Assembly (NCBI GenBank): GCA_009809945.1
Contig: WTPW01000011.1
Span: 282,993 to 346,992 of the forward strand
DNA length: 64,000 bases
Origin: Gigaspora margarita
Lineage: Eukaryota > Glomeromycota > Glomeromycetes > Diversisporales > Gigasporaceae
Direction: 5' to 3'
The notes under the pieces are model-generated. The model was not told where the DNA came from. It saw only the letters and a program-made list of their open reading frames with translations, and did no database searches. The position numbers were made by a program, and so were the translations under genes. Below are positions 1-10,715 of this stretch, piece by piece (positions within the stretch are counted from its first letter, which is position 1; every line of letters begins with the position of its first letter).

Positions 1-493
1 TAGTGATACGGGTCGATGAAAAAATCGTGGGCCGAGGCCGATCCCAAAAAAGCTCGGGCCGGTCGACCGGGCCGACCTTTTGCTAGTGTAATTTTTCTGA
101 TCAGAATCAGTCAATATTTATCTATATTAAACGTGTAAAAGGTCATTAAGTGGCTTTTTGTCGAATTCTAGTGATATTAAATTATTTAATTTTTATTCTT
201 TTTGTCCTTGAGAAAAATTCCAGCATGTTAGTATTTTATGTTGGTTGATTGTCTATGCCTCCGAACATTCTGATATATTCGCTATTTGCCAGTTTATCGC
301 CTAAATAAGCCAATTCTCTTACATTATTTAAATGACTAGCTNATTTTTATTTAATTCCTAGCCAGAAATATGCTTTAGAAGAGAATTGATTCTAACACTT
401 CTCTTACCAACCGGCCCGGTCTACAAAGGTGCGGGCCGAGGGTTGACCTGCCCTTCGACCCGGCCATTGGGCCGGGGTCGACCCGTATCACTA
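1..493. mobile_element. hAT-like non-autonomous element, TAGTG type (A)
   Basis: The window opens on TAGTGATACGGGTCGA and the reverse complement of this word ends at 493, giving a 16-bp perfect terminal inverted repeat. GC-rich words (GGGCCG, GGTCGA, CGGCCC) are repeated in both orientations near both ends while the core is AT-rich. There is no coding capacity. The termini resemble those of the element at 58574-59530, which has an 8-bp duplication, so hAT is the best guess. The left target duplication lies outside the window; the right flank reads CCCTCCCC. Confidence 0.72.
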
Positions 494-496
494 CCC

Positions 497-735
497 TCCC
501 CCCTAAAAAATCACCTGATTTTTGTCACTTCTCTTACCATTTTTATTACCACTTTTCAAATATAACATTTAAAAAACTTACCCCATTAGCATTCTTTCAA
601 ATATACTCATTTTGGCCATTACCTGTTTTCAAATATAACCTTTTTACCCAATACCTACTTTTCAAATATAACCTTTTTAAAAAAACGGCCCTCTATTAGC
701 AATTTTTCAAATATGATATTACATAGATTATTCGG
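497..735. repeat. Degenerate minisatellite with CAAATATAACC word
   Basis: After a CACCTGATTTTTGTCAC segment that recurs near 28110-28140 and inverted near 46720, the words TTTCAAATATAACCTTTTT and TTACCCAATACC recur five times with roughly 35-50 bp spacing. It has no coding potential. Confidence 0.6.
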
Positions 736-756
736 GGTCCTGCTATAACAATAAAT

Positions 757-3075
757 AAATGGTTCTCAATGCTTTTAAATCTTAAAAACAAAACTGCACT
801 GAGAATTTTAGGAATTGGCTATCTCTTGATCAAAAATATAAACAAAAAAACACAGAAATGGTTTATAAGTTTCGCAAGTCACTGCCTGGCCTTAGGCCTT
901 ATACCTACAAAGTGGAAGCTTGCCCAAATCTTTTTGATTTCCAAAGAAGATATATGGAACTTATCCTTAAATAGTATCCATCCAATAGTGCTACTAGAAA
1001 CCTTTTACAAGTGCATCACTAGAATTCTGACACAAAGACTAGCAACTATATTTAAAGATAAGAATATACTTTTAGGACCCAATTTTGCTAGTCTTTCTAG
1101 AGACTCAATGGCTAAACCTATCAGCATATTAAAATTGTTAATATAAGATGCTAAGAAAAATGAAAAAGAGCTTTAGTTAGTTTTTTAAGACATGAGAAAA
1201 GCCTTGATTTAGTTTCACTCCCAATACTCAAGCTCACAATGCAAAGGCTTAGTGTCCCAAAAATAGTGATATCATTCATCCTAAATTTGTTTGATCAGAA
1301 GAAGGCAAAAGTTATTAAACACTATGGCACATCTAGTGAATTTATTGCCATTGTAGGTATAGAACAAGGAGAAGTGATCTCACTACTTCTATGGTGAGTC
1401 TTTTATAATCTGCTGCTCTCTAGAATACAAAATGACCAGGCCCTAGGATACTCCTTCCACTTGACAGTTCCCACAGACCTGTGCTCAGGTAATACAATTA
1501 GCTTATCACAAGACAAGCAGCGATCACTTTGTAGATGATACTATCTGGGTGGCAAGTAGCAAAGAGCAGATGCAAGAAATAATCAGAATAGCAAAGGATT
1601 TTTATGCTATGAATCATATCACAATTAATGGAAAGAAAACTAAACTACTGGTCTTTAATTCAAAGTCTAAATCACAGTAGCAAACTATAGAGATTGCGAA
1701 AGAGCTGATTAAAGCAGAATGTAATGAGCAACTTGTAAGGTTTCTTGGAACTTGGATAAATACAAAATTTAATAAAAAGCTAATCAAAAGCAAAGCCAAA
1801 TCAATAGTCACACAGGCAACCAAGGCCCTTATCAAAAAGAAGTTAAAAGTAGTACAACTCGCTTACTTGAATAATATATATATTATCCCAAAATTGAGTT
1901 ACCTACTCTAGACTTCACAACTTTCTAACCAAGAACTCTACCATATTCATCAGCCCTTCACAATGCTTTTCAAGAACAAGATGGAAATTCTAGTAACTAC
2001 TAGAAATTACATCATCGAGCACACAAAGCTAGAGAACTATAAGTCATTAATACATGAGATTACCTTCAAACAAATTACAGACTTACATAACAGGCTAAAT
2101 AGCAACAGTCCTGATGGTGACTTTACTCTGCTGAGACTTAAACAAGGAATAATCCTAGCTAACATTGACAGAAAATTTTGGCAAGACAGGAACTGGGATA
2201 GCTTAAAGAAAATTTGGAAATTCAATCTGACTTGTTTGACTTTTCTAAAAGCAAAAAGACTTGGGCTAACTTTCTAGTCGCTCCAGGAACCATGAATGCT
2301 ACATGGATAGGAGAGATATTCAGGAGCATGCTTGGAGTTAAAGATTTCACAAAAACCTGCCAGGCAATAAAAAGATTTAATCTGTTTTTCATCAATTAGC
2401 TAATTTCTAGAGACAGTCAAAGAATGATAACCTGGCGATAACTCAAACTTCTTAAAGGCAGCTCATGTAAAGGTCGCAAGGCTAACAGGTTTATAAAGTT
2501 AGAGAAAAAGGTTCTCAAGAATAAGATTAATAGACAGCTCAATAACAAATATATTATAAAATGCCCAAACCAGATGAAATTGATAATGCCTGAACAACCG
2601 ATCTCTGAGGATAAGAGAAAAAGGAATTGGTTTCTTACTAGTAATAAGGAAAATAGCTCAAAATAAATCTATAGAGTAACCAAAAAAAGCAAAGTAAAAC
2701 TTGTAGCAGAACATTGGCAAATCAAAAATCAAGATAACTATACAGTATAGCTAAAGCTGCAATCTTGCAAAGGTTGTGCACTTGCTCCAAATTCTGGTAC
2801 TACTTTATGCTATAGACATTTTAACAAAAAGAAATCATCAACATTAATTCTGAAAATTCTAAACAAAAAAAATACTATAATCCTGCCACTTAATCCAGAG
2901 CAGTATTAGTATACTAAACAAAAAGGTGGAGTTTGCTTTTTAGAATCTAGATTAGAGAGTTTATATATTGTGAACCAACCAGAGTCTGATTTCTTACGTA
3001 ATTATAGATTAGATAGTAGTTTAGAAAAGAAATTAAACTCCTATATTTTATATAATATTAGAAATAGCTTATCTA
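757..3075 (+). pseudogene. LINE reverse transcriptase relic, 5' part of split copy
   Basis: This is a decayed non-LTR retrotransposon ORF2. The open stretch from 769 to 1146 reads like the front of the RT domain (IPTKWKLAQIF, then an LNSIHPIVLLETFYKCITR-like segment corresponding to the RxISL region). After several frame changes the catalytic box appears as F-V-D-D-T at 1528-1542, followed by ITINGKKTKLLVFNSKS and FLGTWINT (thumb side). ORFs at 1963-2277 and 2214-2399 are the next segments in shifting frames, and a poorly conserved cysteine-containing connector follows to about 3060. Stops and frameshifts are frequent, so it is inactive. The RNase H part lies beyond a 2.4 kb insertion at 5495-5963. 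The N-terminal endonuclease is not seen, so the copy is probably 5'-truncated. Confidence 0.85.
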
Positions 3076-3097
3076 CATTAGCAAATTTTATATATAG

Positions 3098-3296
3098 ATA
3101 TATATCGATTACTAACCAGTAAAATATATATCGATGATCAACACCCCTGCCAATTATTATCAATAGTGATAGTAATCGATATATATCCAGTTAATTGATA
3201 TATATCTACTAGATATATATCGATTAACCAGATATATATTGATAATCAACACCCCTGCCGGTTATTATCAATAGTGATAGTAATCGATATATATCT
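3098..3296. repeat. Two direct copies of an ATATATCGAT-rich unit
   Basis: A unit of about 80-90 bp containing ATCAACACCCCTGCC and TTATCAATAGTGATAGTAAT occurs twice (about 3098-3188 and 3222-3296), bordered by ATATATCGAT palindromes. Similar ATATATCGAT words recur at 5280-5480 near the other end of the host element, so these are subterminal repeats. Confidence 0.7.
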
Positions 3297-3302
3297 AATA
3301 TA

Positions 3303-3541
3303 CAGGGTTGGCAATGAATATACTCCATAGAAAAAATTGCAAACCAATGGAGCCAATGGAACCAATAGAACCAATGGAGCCAATAGAGCCAATGGAATAG
3401 TTATTAGTTATTAACAAATATTATATTATAAGCTAGTTGGCCTCCATTGGCTCCATTTACAAATTATTCTAAATGGAACAATGGAATGATGCCAATAGAG
3501 TTGTTCTCCATTCACCCCAATGGATAAATGTACCAACCCTG
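3303..3541. mobile_element. hAT-like MITE, CAGGGTTGG type
   Basis: The 239-bp element has termini CAGGGTTGG...CCAACCCTG and an 8-bp target duplication with one mismatch (CTAATATA / CTAATATG). The interior is an array of the CCAATGGAGC-type word in both orientations. It is nested inside the 3076-5494 element. The 8-bp duplication and CAG start fit hAT. Confidence 0.85.
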
Positions 3542-3559
3542 CTAATATGATATTAATTA

Positions 3560-5110
3560 ATAATTATTATATTTACATAATCATGCTTTTTGCAAATTTT
3601 TAAATGTTTTACATGTTTTCACAAGGTTTTACAATTTATTATAAAATTTTATTTTTTTTATTTATTATTATAATATATTATATTTTAAATTAAATATATA
3701 TTTTTAAGCAAGTTTTTGCAATTTAATATAAATTATTTATTTATTATTATTATATATTATATTATATTACATATTTTTATTATATATTATTATAAAAAAA
3801 ATTAAAACCCAAAAAAAAACCCCCAAAAAATAACAAAAAAAACAAAAACAAAAACAAAAAAATAGTAATAATTTTTAACAACTTTCACATTTCATTGCAT
3901 CTACTATTATATTCACTCATATTTACTACTTTTTGCAAAATGCCAAAGAAGGTAGAGTTGGTGTTCTTGTAAAATACCAGAAAAGTCAGATCATTTTCTT
4001 GCAAAGTTTCAAAGAAAGTCAGAAATAAATAAAATAAAATTAAAAAAATAAGTAAAAAAAAAAGAAAAACAAACAAAAAACAAAAATGTAAGCAAACTAA
4101 ATAAAAAAAAACAAAGCCCCAAATCTTTATTTTCCTAAAATAAGAGTTTGTTTCTTATAATTTAGAAATTGTTGAAGGTTTTCGCAATGTACTGGAATAA
4201 TAAAAAATAAAAATTAAAGAAATAAATAAAAGAAAACAATGGAACATAAGCAAACTGAATAAAAAAAAATAAACCCCAAATCTCCATTATATTTGCTTCT
4301 ATTCGCTTATATTTGCTTCTATTTGCTTATTTTCGCTACTTTCTAAAAAAAATAGTAAGTAAAAAAAATAAAAAAACTATTTCTCAGAAGTGTTAGTGTT
4401 ATACCACTTGTACAAACGCAAGAGAAACAAGAAAAATTACCTATATGACCCTACAAATGCAAGAGAACAAGCAAGACCACCCTATACGAATGCAAGAGAA
4501 ACAAGCAAGACCACCCCATATGAACACAAGAGAAAAAAACAAATTAACCACCTACAAGAACACTAAAAATCTACACAATACCATCTACAAGAATACCAAG
4601 AGGCACGTAAAGCTATTCTACAAGAGCACTAATGATACAAGCTAGTGACAATTCCAACAATAATACCAACGATGACATCAACTACAACACTAGCAATGAC
4701 ACCAACTAGGACAACACCAATGCGTTGCCTTGCGCAAAGTATTGGAAAGTCACTATATTTCATGCCAAAAAGTGTTTTTTTGTAGAAATAAAAAAAAAAA
4801 ATTAAAAAATAATAAATAAAAGAAAAATGAAAAAACAAAAAATGAAACAAAATAATACTAAATGAAATAAAACGTAACAAAAAAACACAAAACAAAAATG
4901 AAAAAACAATATAAAAGTGATAGAAGATCTAAATTATAAACAAAAAAATAAACAAAGATCTAATCTGATCTTGTACTATGATCATTGAAACATTTCAAAA
5001 CAAATCGAAACATTTTGAAAATATTAATTAAACACATCCTTGGTATGATCCAGGATACAGATCTACTGATCCAGCCCAGTTCTAAAATATTTCGAATATA
5101 TTTGAAATAT
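3560..5110. repeat. Low-complexity arrays with TGCAAGAACAC-type words
   Basis: This is the core of the element at 3076-5494. It consists of A-rich tracts with degenerate copies of a GTTCTTGCAAAGT-like word (as here, antisense) or AAGAACAC-like word. It matches, inverted, the array at 32700-34000. ORFs here are runs of F/L/I or K/N and are not considered genes. Confidence 0.65.
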
Positions 5111-5494
5111 TAAAAAAAAAAAGAGAAAAAAAAAGAAGAGAAAAAAAGGAAGAGGAGAAAATAAAAGGAAGAGGAGAAAAAAAGGGAAAGGAAAAAAAAG
5201 GGAAAGAGAGATAAAAATCATTTGAAAACGGCTTTTTTTTTTTTTTTTACCCGGTGACAGTCAAAACATTATGTAATCGTTAAAGATCTGTTAATTATTA
5301 TATATCATTTCAAATAATTCTGATTATAATCGGTTTATAGATATATAACGATTTAATATAGAAAATGATATATATCAATTTAGATATATATCGATTTTTA
5401 TTTAATTAATTGATATATAACAATATTTTATAATTGATATAAAATGATTAAGTGTTATATATCGATCAATATCTATATATAAAATTTGCAGATA

Positions 5495-5963
5495 TAGTTT
5501 AGTTTTTTATACAGACGGTTCTTTGTTGATGGATAATGTAGGCACAAAGATGGGTGCTAGTTGGGTTCAGGTGGATAGTAGTAGGGAAAAATTTATTGCA
5601 GAAGAATCTGTTAGAGTAGAAAATTGGCTTTCATCAACCAAGGCAGAACTTATTGCAATTTGGCTAGCGCTGATTATAATTTCAGCTGCAATAGCAAGTA
5701 TTAACAGAAGAGAATTGTTCAATGTACCAAATAAATGGCTCAAAAAGAAAAATTATCTAATTATATCAAAAATTGTAGATATAATCTATTTCAAAAAAAT
5801 CAAACTAACACTTGAAAAGATTAAGAGCTATAGTGGCAATATCTGGAATAACAAGGCAGATGCTCTAGCTAAACTTGCTTTATATCTTCTTTCTTCAACA
5901 AACATTCTTAAAATTGCAATTCAAGAGTACAAGTCTCTTTCTTCTAGCAAGATTGCCTCATAG
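5495..5963 (+). pseudogene. LINE RNase H domain, 3' part of split copy
   Basis: The peptide carries RNase HI landmarks in order: YTDG (first aspartate, 5508-5519), SSTKAELIAIWLAL (catalytic glutamate, about 5631-5670), a region where the second TDS-type aspartate is lost (ISAAIASINR), then YSGNIWNNKADALAKLAL with the final aspartate near 5860. RNase H removes the RNA strand during reverse transcription in LINEs of this clade. The reading frame runs to 5963 from about 5505. It continues the RT relic that ends at 3075 once the intervening element is ignored. The missing second aspartate and the broken RT mean it is dead. Confidence 0.85.
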
Positions 5964-6059
5964 AAAAACCTATATGCTCGTTCACCAAAATATTACTAGT
6001 ATGGCAAACAGCTTCCAGATAGCATGGTGAACATTTGTTTTGAATTGGTCAAAAAATGT

Positions 6060-6813
6060 GCATAGCAGAAGTTCGTTTTGATTGGCTAAAATTAAACTAA
6101 ATGTGATTGGTGACGATCTTTTTTTTATATAGTCAACTGTAATTTTTAAAGTACTTTTATAAATAAAAATCATCATGTAATATGAGAAATTTTTTTTGTA
6201 ATACGTAATGTAGAAATCAACTTGAGTTGTTAGTATTTTATCTTGAGTTTTACTGTTTTTTAACTTGGGATACAGTGGGATACAGAAGTTTCAAGATCTA
6301 GATAAGAAGCAAAAATTTTAAAAGGTCAAAAGGTAGTTTGGCGACCTAAGCAATTGGTAAGTAAAGTTGCAAGATTTTATTTTCAAGTTTTGCTTGCCTA
6401 ATAAAAAATACTATTTCAAACTATATTCTAAACTGTACTTTAATTTTTTTGTTATATTTATTTAGGTTATAAGTATAGCTTATAAATACAGTACAACGTT
6501 TATAGTGGTAGTGGTTAGAAATGTTGCGTATCTTGAATCTAGGTTAATAATGTATTACAAAACTTAATGTTTATTGTAAATTAATATACTTATTACGAAA
6601 AGAATAGTATATACATTGTGAAAGATGAATTAAAGTAGCTATTATGAAGCAAATTAATGTGTTGTAGTCTATAATATGCATCTTCAGAAAGTATTAACTA
6701 ATTTTTTGAAAGCAATAAATTCTCATCCGGGTATGGCCAATACTTTATCCGAGTATGATCAATATTTTTTCCGGGGTGTTTTGACATCCAATCAAAATGA
6801 ACTTCCGCTATGC
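6060..6813. mobile_element. Mutator-like (MULE) non-autonomous element
   Basis: Termini GCATAGCAGAAGTTCG... and its near-perfect inverse ...GAACTTCCGCTATGC extend into TTTTGATTGG/CCAATCAAAA, about 27 bp of TIR with two mismatches. They are flanked by a perfect 11-bp direct repeat TCAAAAAATGT (6049-6059 and 6814-6824). An 11-bp duplication is characteristic of Mutator superfamily integration. The interior is AT-rich and non-coding. Confidence 0.85.
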
Positions 6814-7305
6814 TCAAAAAATGTAAACAAATAAACAAAATGCGTAATGTAGATCATTATATAAATTTAGATATACAGTAATACGAATAAAAATCAATTG
6901 CATTTAGAATTTTCTATAAAATATATAACCTTTAATATTTAAAAAAAAATGCATATTATACTTACAACTCTTAACTAGGAATGTGATCATGCTTAAAACA
7001 GTTAGTTTATGCTCCAAAACTCTGTTCTGAAGCACACACAAAAACTGGGTTTCAAACTCTGCTTTAAAACTGGTTATATAAATGAATATTAATTACAGAA
7101 TTATATTTGCATAATACATATTTATCATAGCTTTTGCTTATAAGCTTGATTTCAAACTCAATTCGAGCATATTGAGTTTTATTTTATATAATTAAATTCA
7201 TGTAATTGAAAAGTTTGTGTTTAACTAGTTTGGGTTTCAAACAGGGACAACAAAGTTTAGATAAGCAGAAAGCTGTCCCTACTCTTAACTAGTGCTCAAG
7301 TTAAA

Positions 7306-7397
7306 CTCGATTTTTGAGTTTTTTATAATCAAAATCTATTTTTAGTACAGTATTAAAAATAGATTTTGATTGTCCAAAATAAAAAACTCGAAAATTG
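7306..7397. repeat. Imperfect hairpin, TAAAAATAGATTTTGATT arms
   Basis: ATCAAAATCTATTTTTA and its inverse flank a short loop near 7350, with outer arms CTCGATTTTTGAG / CTCGAAAATTGA. It is probably a remnant of a foldback element. The flanking sequence 6960-7300 contains repeated CTCTTAACTAG but no delimited element. Confidence 0.6.
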
Positions 7398-7399
7398 AT

Positions 7400-8130
7400 G
7401 ATTATATTTTTGTAATAAATTGACAAATACTAACAGTAGAAGATCTTGATACTTCATTTGTTTTGACCTCATGGTTATTACTTGTAAATTTTTATTTAAA
7501 GAGCTGGCCAAGCATCTTGAAACTTATTTGATTGAAACCAAGACTTCTTGGCTTTGATTACATTTTATATGTATATCAAAAAAGCTTTCAAAATAAAAAT
7601 TTCAAGAATTACAAAATTAGAGCAATAATATTATCATAAAGCACCCAGAAAAGTTTTTTTTCAGTTATCAAATGAGATGACTTACAAATAGAAGAAGTAA
7701 AAATTTGAAAAGAGTTATTGAATGAGAAATTGCACAAAATACTGGTATTTTATCTAATAATTTTAGATAACTGCTGAGAAGTAATTTGATAAGTTTTTAG
7801 TAATTTCTCTCGCAATATTTCTCTAGGATGAATAGGATGTAAATCTTTGTCTCTTACTATAGAATTTAAACTTGTATAAATAATTTTACTTTTTATTATA
7901 ACTTTTATTATGAGGACTAACCCAAATATCATAAGCAAAATTTTCTTTTTTATCCCAACAAAATAATAAATAATACTGATGAGCTAATCGAATGCCATAT
8001 TGATTTTTACTCCTTTTATTTTTCCTAAATGGCTATCGCTAGCCCCAGGAGAAAAATAAGTCGCAATATCTTCTCAACTTTTCCTAAAAATTGGACTATA
8101 AAAACTACTTTACAAAATTGTTTGCCTTTT
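7400..8130 (-). other. Unrecognised decayed coding-like stretch
   Basis: The minus strand has a 62-codon open frame (7750-7938), and in adjacent frames to about 8030 a coding-like peptide (YGIRLAHQYYLLFCWDKK then YDIWVSPHN). The composition is more gene-like than the surroundings, but no family is recognised and several stops interrupt it. It may be the 3' end of a pseudogene. I assign no function. Confidence 0.25.
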
Positions 8131-8139
8131 ATTTGTTAT

Positions 8140-8755
8140 TTCCAAATATCTAGTGAATAGTATGTATCATTTACAACTATATAGACAAATTCTAGATAAT
8201 AATTTATGGGATAATATAATAAAAAGACTTTTATTTTCAAACAAACTGATATTATTAATAATTCTTTTACCTCGTGTAGTTTTAACACAAACATTATCGC
8301 CCAGAATGACAGAGCCATTTTCAATGATCATTAATGAAGAACAAGCAGCTGAAATTACTTCATGAATTGATAAAAAAGCCTAATGCATACCTTACAACAA
8401 ATAATCTTTATAAATTTAAATTCTGTGAAACTAGAAATGGCTTTACTTCTACTTTATTTTGGAAATTATGTGATAAACAACCAAATCTTGTTGTAGTTGT
8501 AAAGTTAAAGATACTGACAAAATTCTTGGTAGAATAATCCTATTGGATAGAATAAAATAATTAGTATAATTGTGATAAGAGCTTTGTTTTTTTCATTGAA
8601 AAATTGTACTATTCAAAATTCTATTTTAAGTCTTGTAAAAAATCCAGAATGTGCAATTTGGTGTCATTCTAAATGTGGGCCAACTTTCAGTAGAGGTAAT
8701 AGGCATAAATCTTCAAAGTTCATAAATAAAGTAAATGTCACAAATTAAAATATTA
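8140..8755 (+). pseudogene. TLDc-domain protein fragment (BTB/kelch-TLDc type)
   Basis: Pieces in three frames line up with the C-terminal half of the BTB-TLDc proteins common in Glomeromycotina. In order: LPRVVLTQTLSPRMTEPFS and INEEQAAEITS-stop-IDKKA (8260-8380), the linker that usually precedes TLDc; NLYKFKF-CETRNGFTSTLFWKLCD (about 8400-8470), corresponding to the L-x-RGSRDGF-motif; VVVVKLK then DTDKILG (8485-8525); and KNPECAIWCHSKCGPTFSRGN (about 8640-8700), the C-terminal GPxFG-like motif. TLDc proteins are linked to oxidative-stress resistance and V-ATPase regulation. No BTB domain is found upstream. In-frame stops (8363, 8381) and at least two frameshifts make it a pseudogene. Confidence 0.75.
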
Positions 8756-8828
8756 AATCTTATTATTTAAATGCAATTATTAAATAATACATATAACAGA
8801 GTTTATATTAAGCTTTTTCATATTTTTA

Positions 8829-9325
8829 TTGTTTTTTACATCTACATGGAGAACTCATGGAGAAACTTATATAATTATGAAGCAACATAAAAAGGCACTT
8901 GCAGATTTAAATAAGTCATTAAACATTGAACCAAATAATGCATTTACATTATGTCTTTGTAGAAAAGCTTATCGAGGATTAAAAAAATATAAAAGGCGCT
9001 TGCAGATTTAAATCAATTATTAGATATTAATCCAAACAATGCAACAGCTATGGAATTTCGTGGTTTTACATATTTTTTTATGAAAGATTATTGTAAATCT
9101 CTTAAAGACCTGGCAAATCATTGAAAATTGAACCAAATAATGCACAAACATTAACCTATCGCAGAGCAACATATTTGAGATGAAGAAATACGATCAATTA
9201 CTCAAAAATATAAACAAATTATTAACAATGGAACCTGGTTTTACATGTTCACTAAATATTCATGAAAAAACTTATAGAGAAATTAGTAAATATAATGAAT
9301 CTCTTTACCTCTATATCTTAAATTT
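8829..9325 (+). pseudogene. Tetratricopeptide (TPR) repeat fragment
   Basis: At least three TPR units are readable with frameshifts. The first, ALADLNKSLNIEPNNAFTL, is in the 8829-9011 frame; the second is ALADLNQLLDINPNNATAM near 8995-9050; the third is SLKIEPNNAQTLTYRRATY near 9115-9175, with a decayed fourth ending SKYNESL near 9300. The PNN turn and A-x-x-DL spacing are typical of TPR helices used for protein-protein contacts. In these fungi such repeats often follow a protein kinase domain, but none is seen here. There is no start context, and frameshifts occur at about 9005 and 9110, so it is a relic. Confidence 0.75.
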
Positions 9326-9373
9326 CTAGCAATCTAGTTAAATCTTCAAATGCTTCATCGTATTTGCCCATAA
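9326..9373 (-). pseudogene. TPR fragment, C-terminal side of interrupted copy
   Basis: On the minus strand this reads MGKYDEAFEDLTRLLEI, a clear TPR helix pair start. Its upstream part is at 10425-10715, separated by the 9374-10424 foldback. It lies tail to tail with the plus-strand TPR relic ending at 9325. Confidence 0.75.
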
Positions 9374-10424
9374 CAGTCAGACAGAATGTCACACTCAGTA
9401 TTTTGTTATATATAAAATTATAAAAAAAACAAATAAAATTACTATAAACTTTGAAGCCAAGATTCTTTTCAACCTACATATTAATTTAAAATTAAATTTT
9501 GCGATTATGTAGAGCTCAAAAAGGAGAATAAACTTACCTTTTTTTCCAAGTTACAATTCCACCAATTTTGCACAAAACGAGAATATAACTTCGTCAAAAA
9601 ACAAATATTTTTCGATTTTAAGATCATGAGTATATGTAAAATCATGCCCTGAACAACTTTACTTAGGCGACGGAAGTTGGTTACCTTGTAAGAAAAATGG
9701 GTCATCTATGTACTAAAGGTAAAATTTTTGGTTTTTCAATATAAACCTCTTTTTTTGTCAAGATAACCTGCTTTGGGCTTCTAAGTAAACTTGTTCAGCA
9801 GGTAATTCTACTTGTACCAGGGTCAAAACGCGCTTCCTCGGACCTTTTACTAAGTGAAAAACGGGGTTAAAGTTAGAAAAATTTTTTTTTTAAAAAATTT
9901 TTTAGAAAAAAATTTTTTTTTCTAATTTTAACCCCGTTTTTCACTTAGTAAAAGGTCCGAGAAAGCGCTTTTTGACCCTGGTACGAGTAGAATTACCTGC
10001 TGAACAAGTTTACTTAGAAGCCCAAAGCAGGTTATCTTGACAAAAAAAGAGGTTTATATTGAAAAACCAAAAATTTTACCTTTAGTACATAGATGACCCA
10101 TTTTTCTTACAAGGTAACCAACTTCCGTCGCCTAAGTAAAGTTGTTCAGGGCATGATTTTACATATACTCATGATCTTAAAATCGAAAAATATTTGTTTT
10201 TTGACGAAGTTATATTCTCGTTTTGTGCAAAATTGGTGGAATTGTAACTTGGAAAAAAAGGTAAGTTTATTCTCCTTTTTGAGCTCTACATAATCGCAAA
10301 ATTTAATTTTAAATTAATATGTAGGTTGAAAAGAATCTTGGCTTCAAAGTTTATAGTAATTTTATTTGTTTTTTTTATAATTTTATATATAACAAAATAC
10401 TGAGTGTGACATTCTGGCTGACTG
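9374..10424. mobile_element. 1.05 kb palindromic (foldback) transposon
   Basis: Two arms of about 500 bp are nearly identical inverted copies: the 66-residue frame at 9505-9705 (-) is exactly repeated at 10093-10293 (+), and they meet around 9890-9905 in an A/T-rich loop. The outer ends read CAGTCAGACAGAATGTCACA and, inverted, CAGTCAGCCAGAATGTCACA. The flanks support ATAA or TA target duplication (9370-9373, 10425-10428). Deleting the element plus one flank copy restores a minus-strand TPR reading frame. The few arm differences (for example at 9381, and around the outer GCGCTTCCTCGG / GAGAAAGCGC segment) suggest recent origin. Tc1/mariner-like by TA; class uncertain. Confidence 0.85.
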
Positions 10425-10715
10425 ATAATAAAATATAATTTGCCTCAGTAGCTTAATTCGACTTCATTATTTGGTTCTTTTTCTAGTGATTTTAAATCAT
10501 CAATTAAACTAACAAGTATATTTTCATATTCACCTATAATAAATAAACCTTTTCTTAATATTCGCATTCTTTGATTTTTTATTAATGTCTGCATTAACCA
10601 TCACTATCAATTGAAATACATATAGACAAGGTTTAGTTTTAAATAATCCCAAAACATTAAACACTTCAAATAAATTTACCAAATATTTAAAATTTTCATG
10701 GCTAAAGTTCATTTT
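10425..10715 (-). pseudogene. TPR protein fragment, N-terminal side of interrupted copy
   Basis: Reading leftward on the minus strand: an open frame (10530-10712) without confident family features, then after a frameshift GEYENILVSLIDDLKSLEKE and PNNEVELSY-stop-GKLYFI, which is a TPR unit running straight into the foldback boundary. With the element removed, GKLYFI continues as MGKYDEAFEDL. A stop replaces the usual arginine after ELSY, and the first frame is shifted, so the gene was decaying or has decayed. Confidence 0.65.

Larger units (their letters stand above)
3076..5494. mobile_element. TA-flanked 2.4 kb non-autonomous element inserted in LINE
   Basis: TIRs begin CATTAGCAAATTTTATA on the left and, reverse-complemented, TATCTGCAAATTTTATA on the right, each preceded by TA (3074-3075 and 5495-5496). 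Removing the element and one TA joins the LINE connector to the RNase H YTDG motif in a single frame. It is a reverse-orientation relative of 32430-34715: both share the GATCTAAT/ATCAGATTAGATC block, the segment resembling CCTGGATC, the TGCAAGAACAC minisatellite and the GCATGATTAT block. There is no transposase ORF; the poly-K/F ORFs inside are low complexity. TA duplication and TIRs suggest the Tc1/mariner group, but that assignment is inference. Confidence 0.8.

Noticed and set aside
4629-4895. Hydrophobic 88-codon minus-strand frame that could look like a membrane protein
   Set aside because: The F/L/I richness comes from A-rich low-complexity DNA within a non-coding element that is repeated at 32430-34715.
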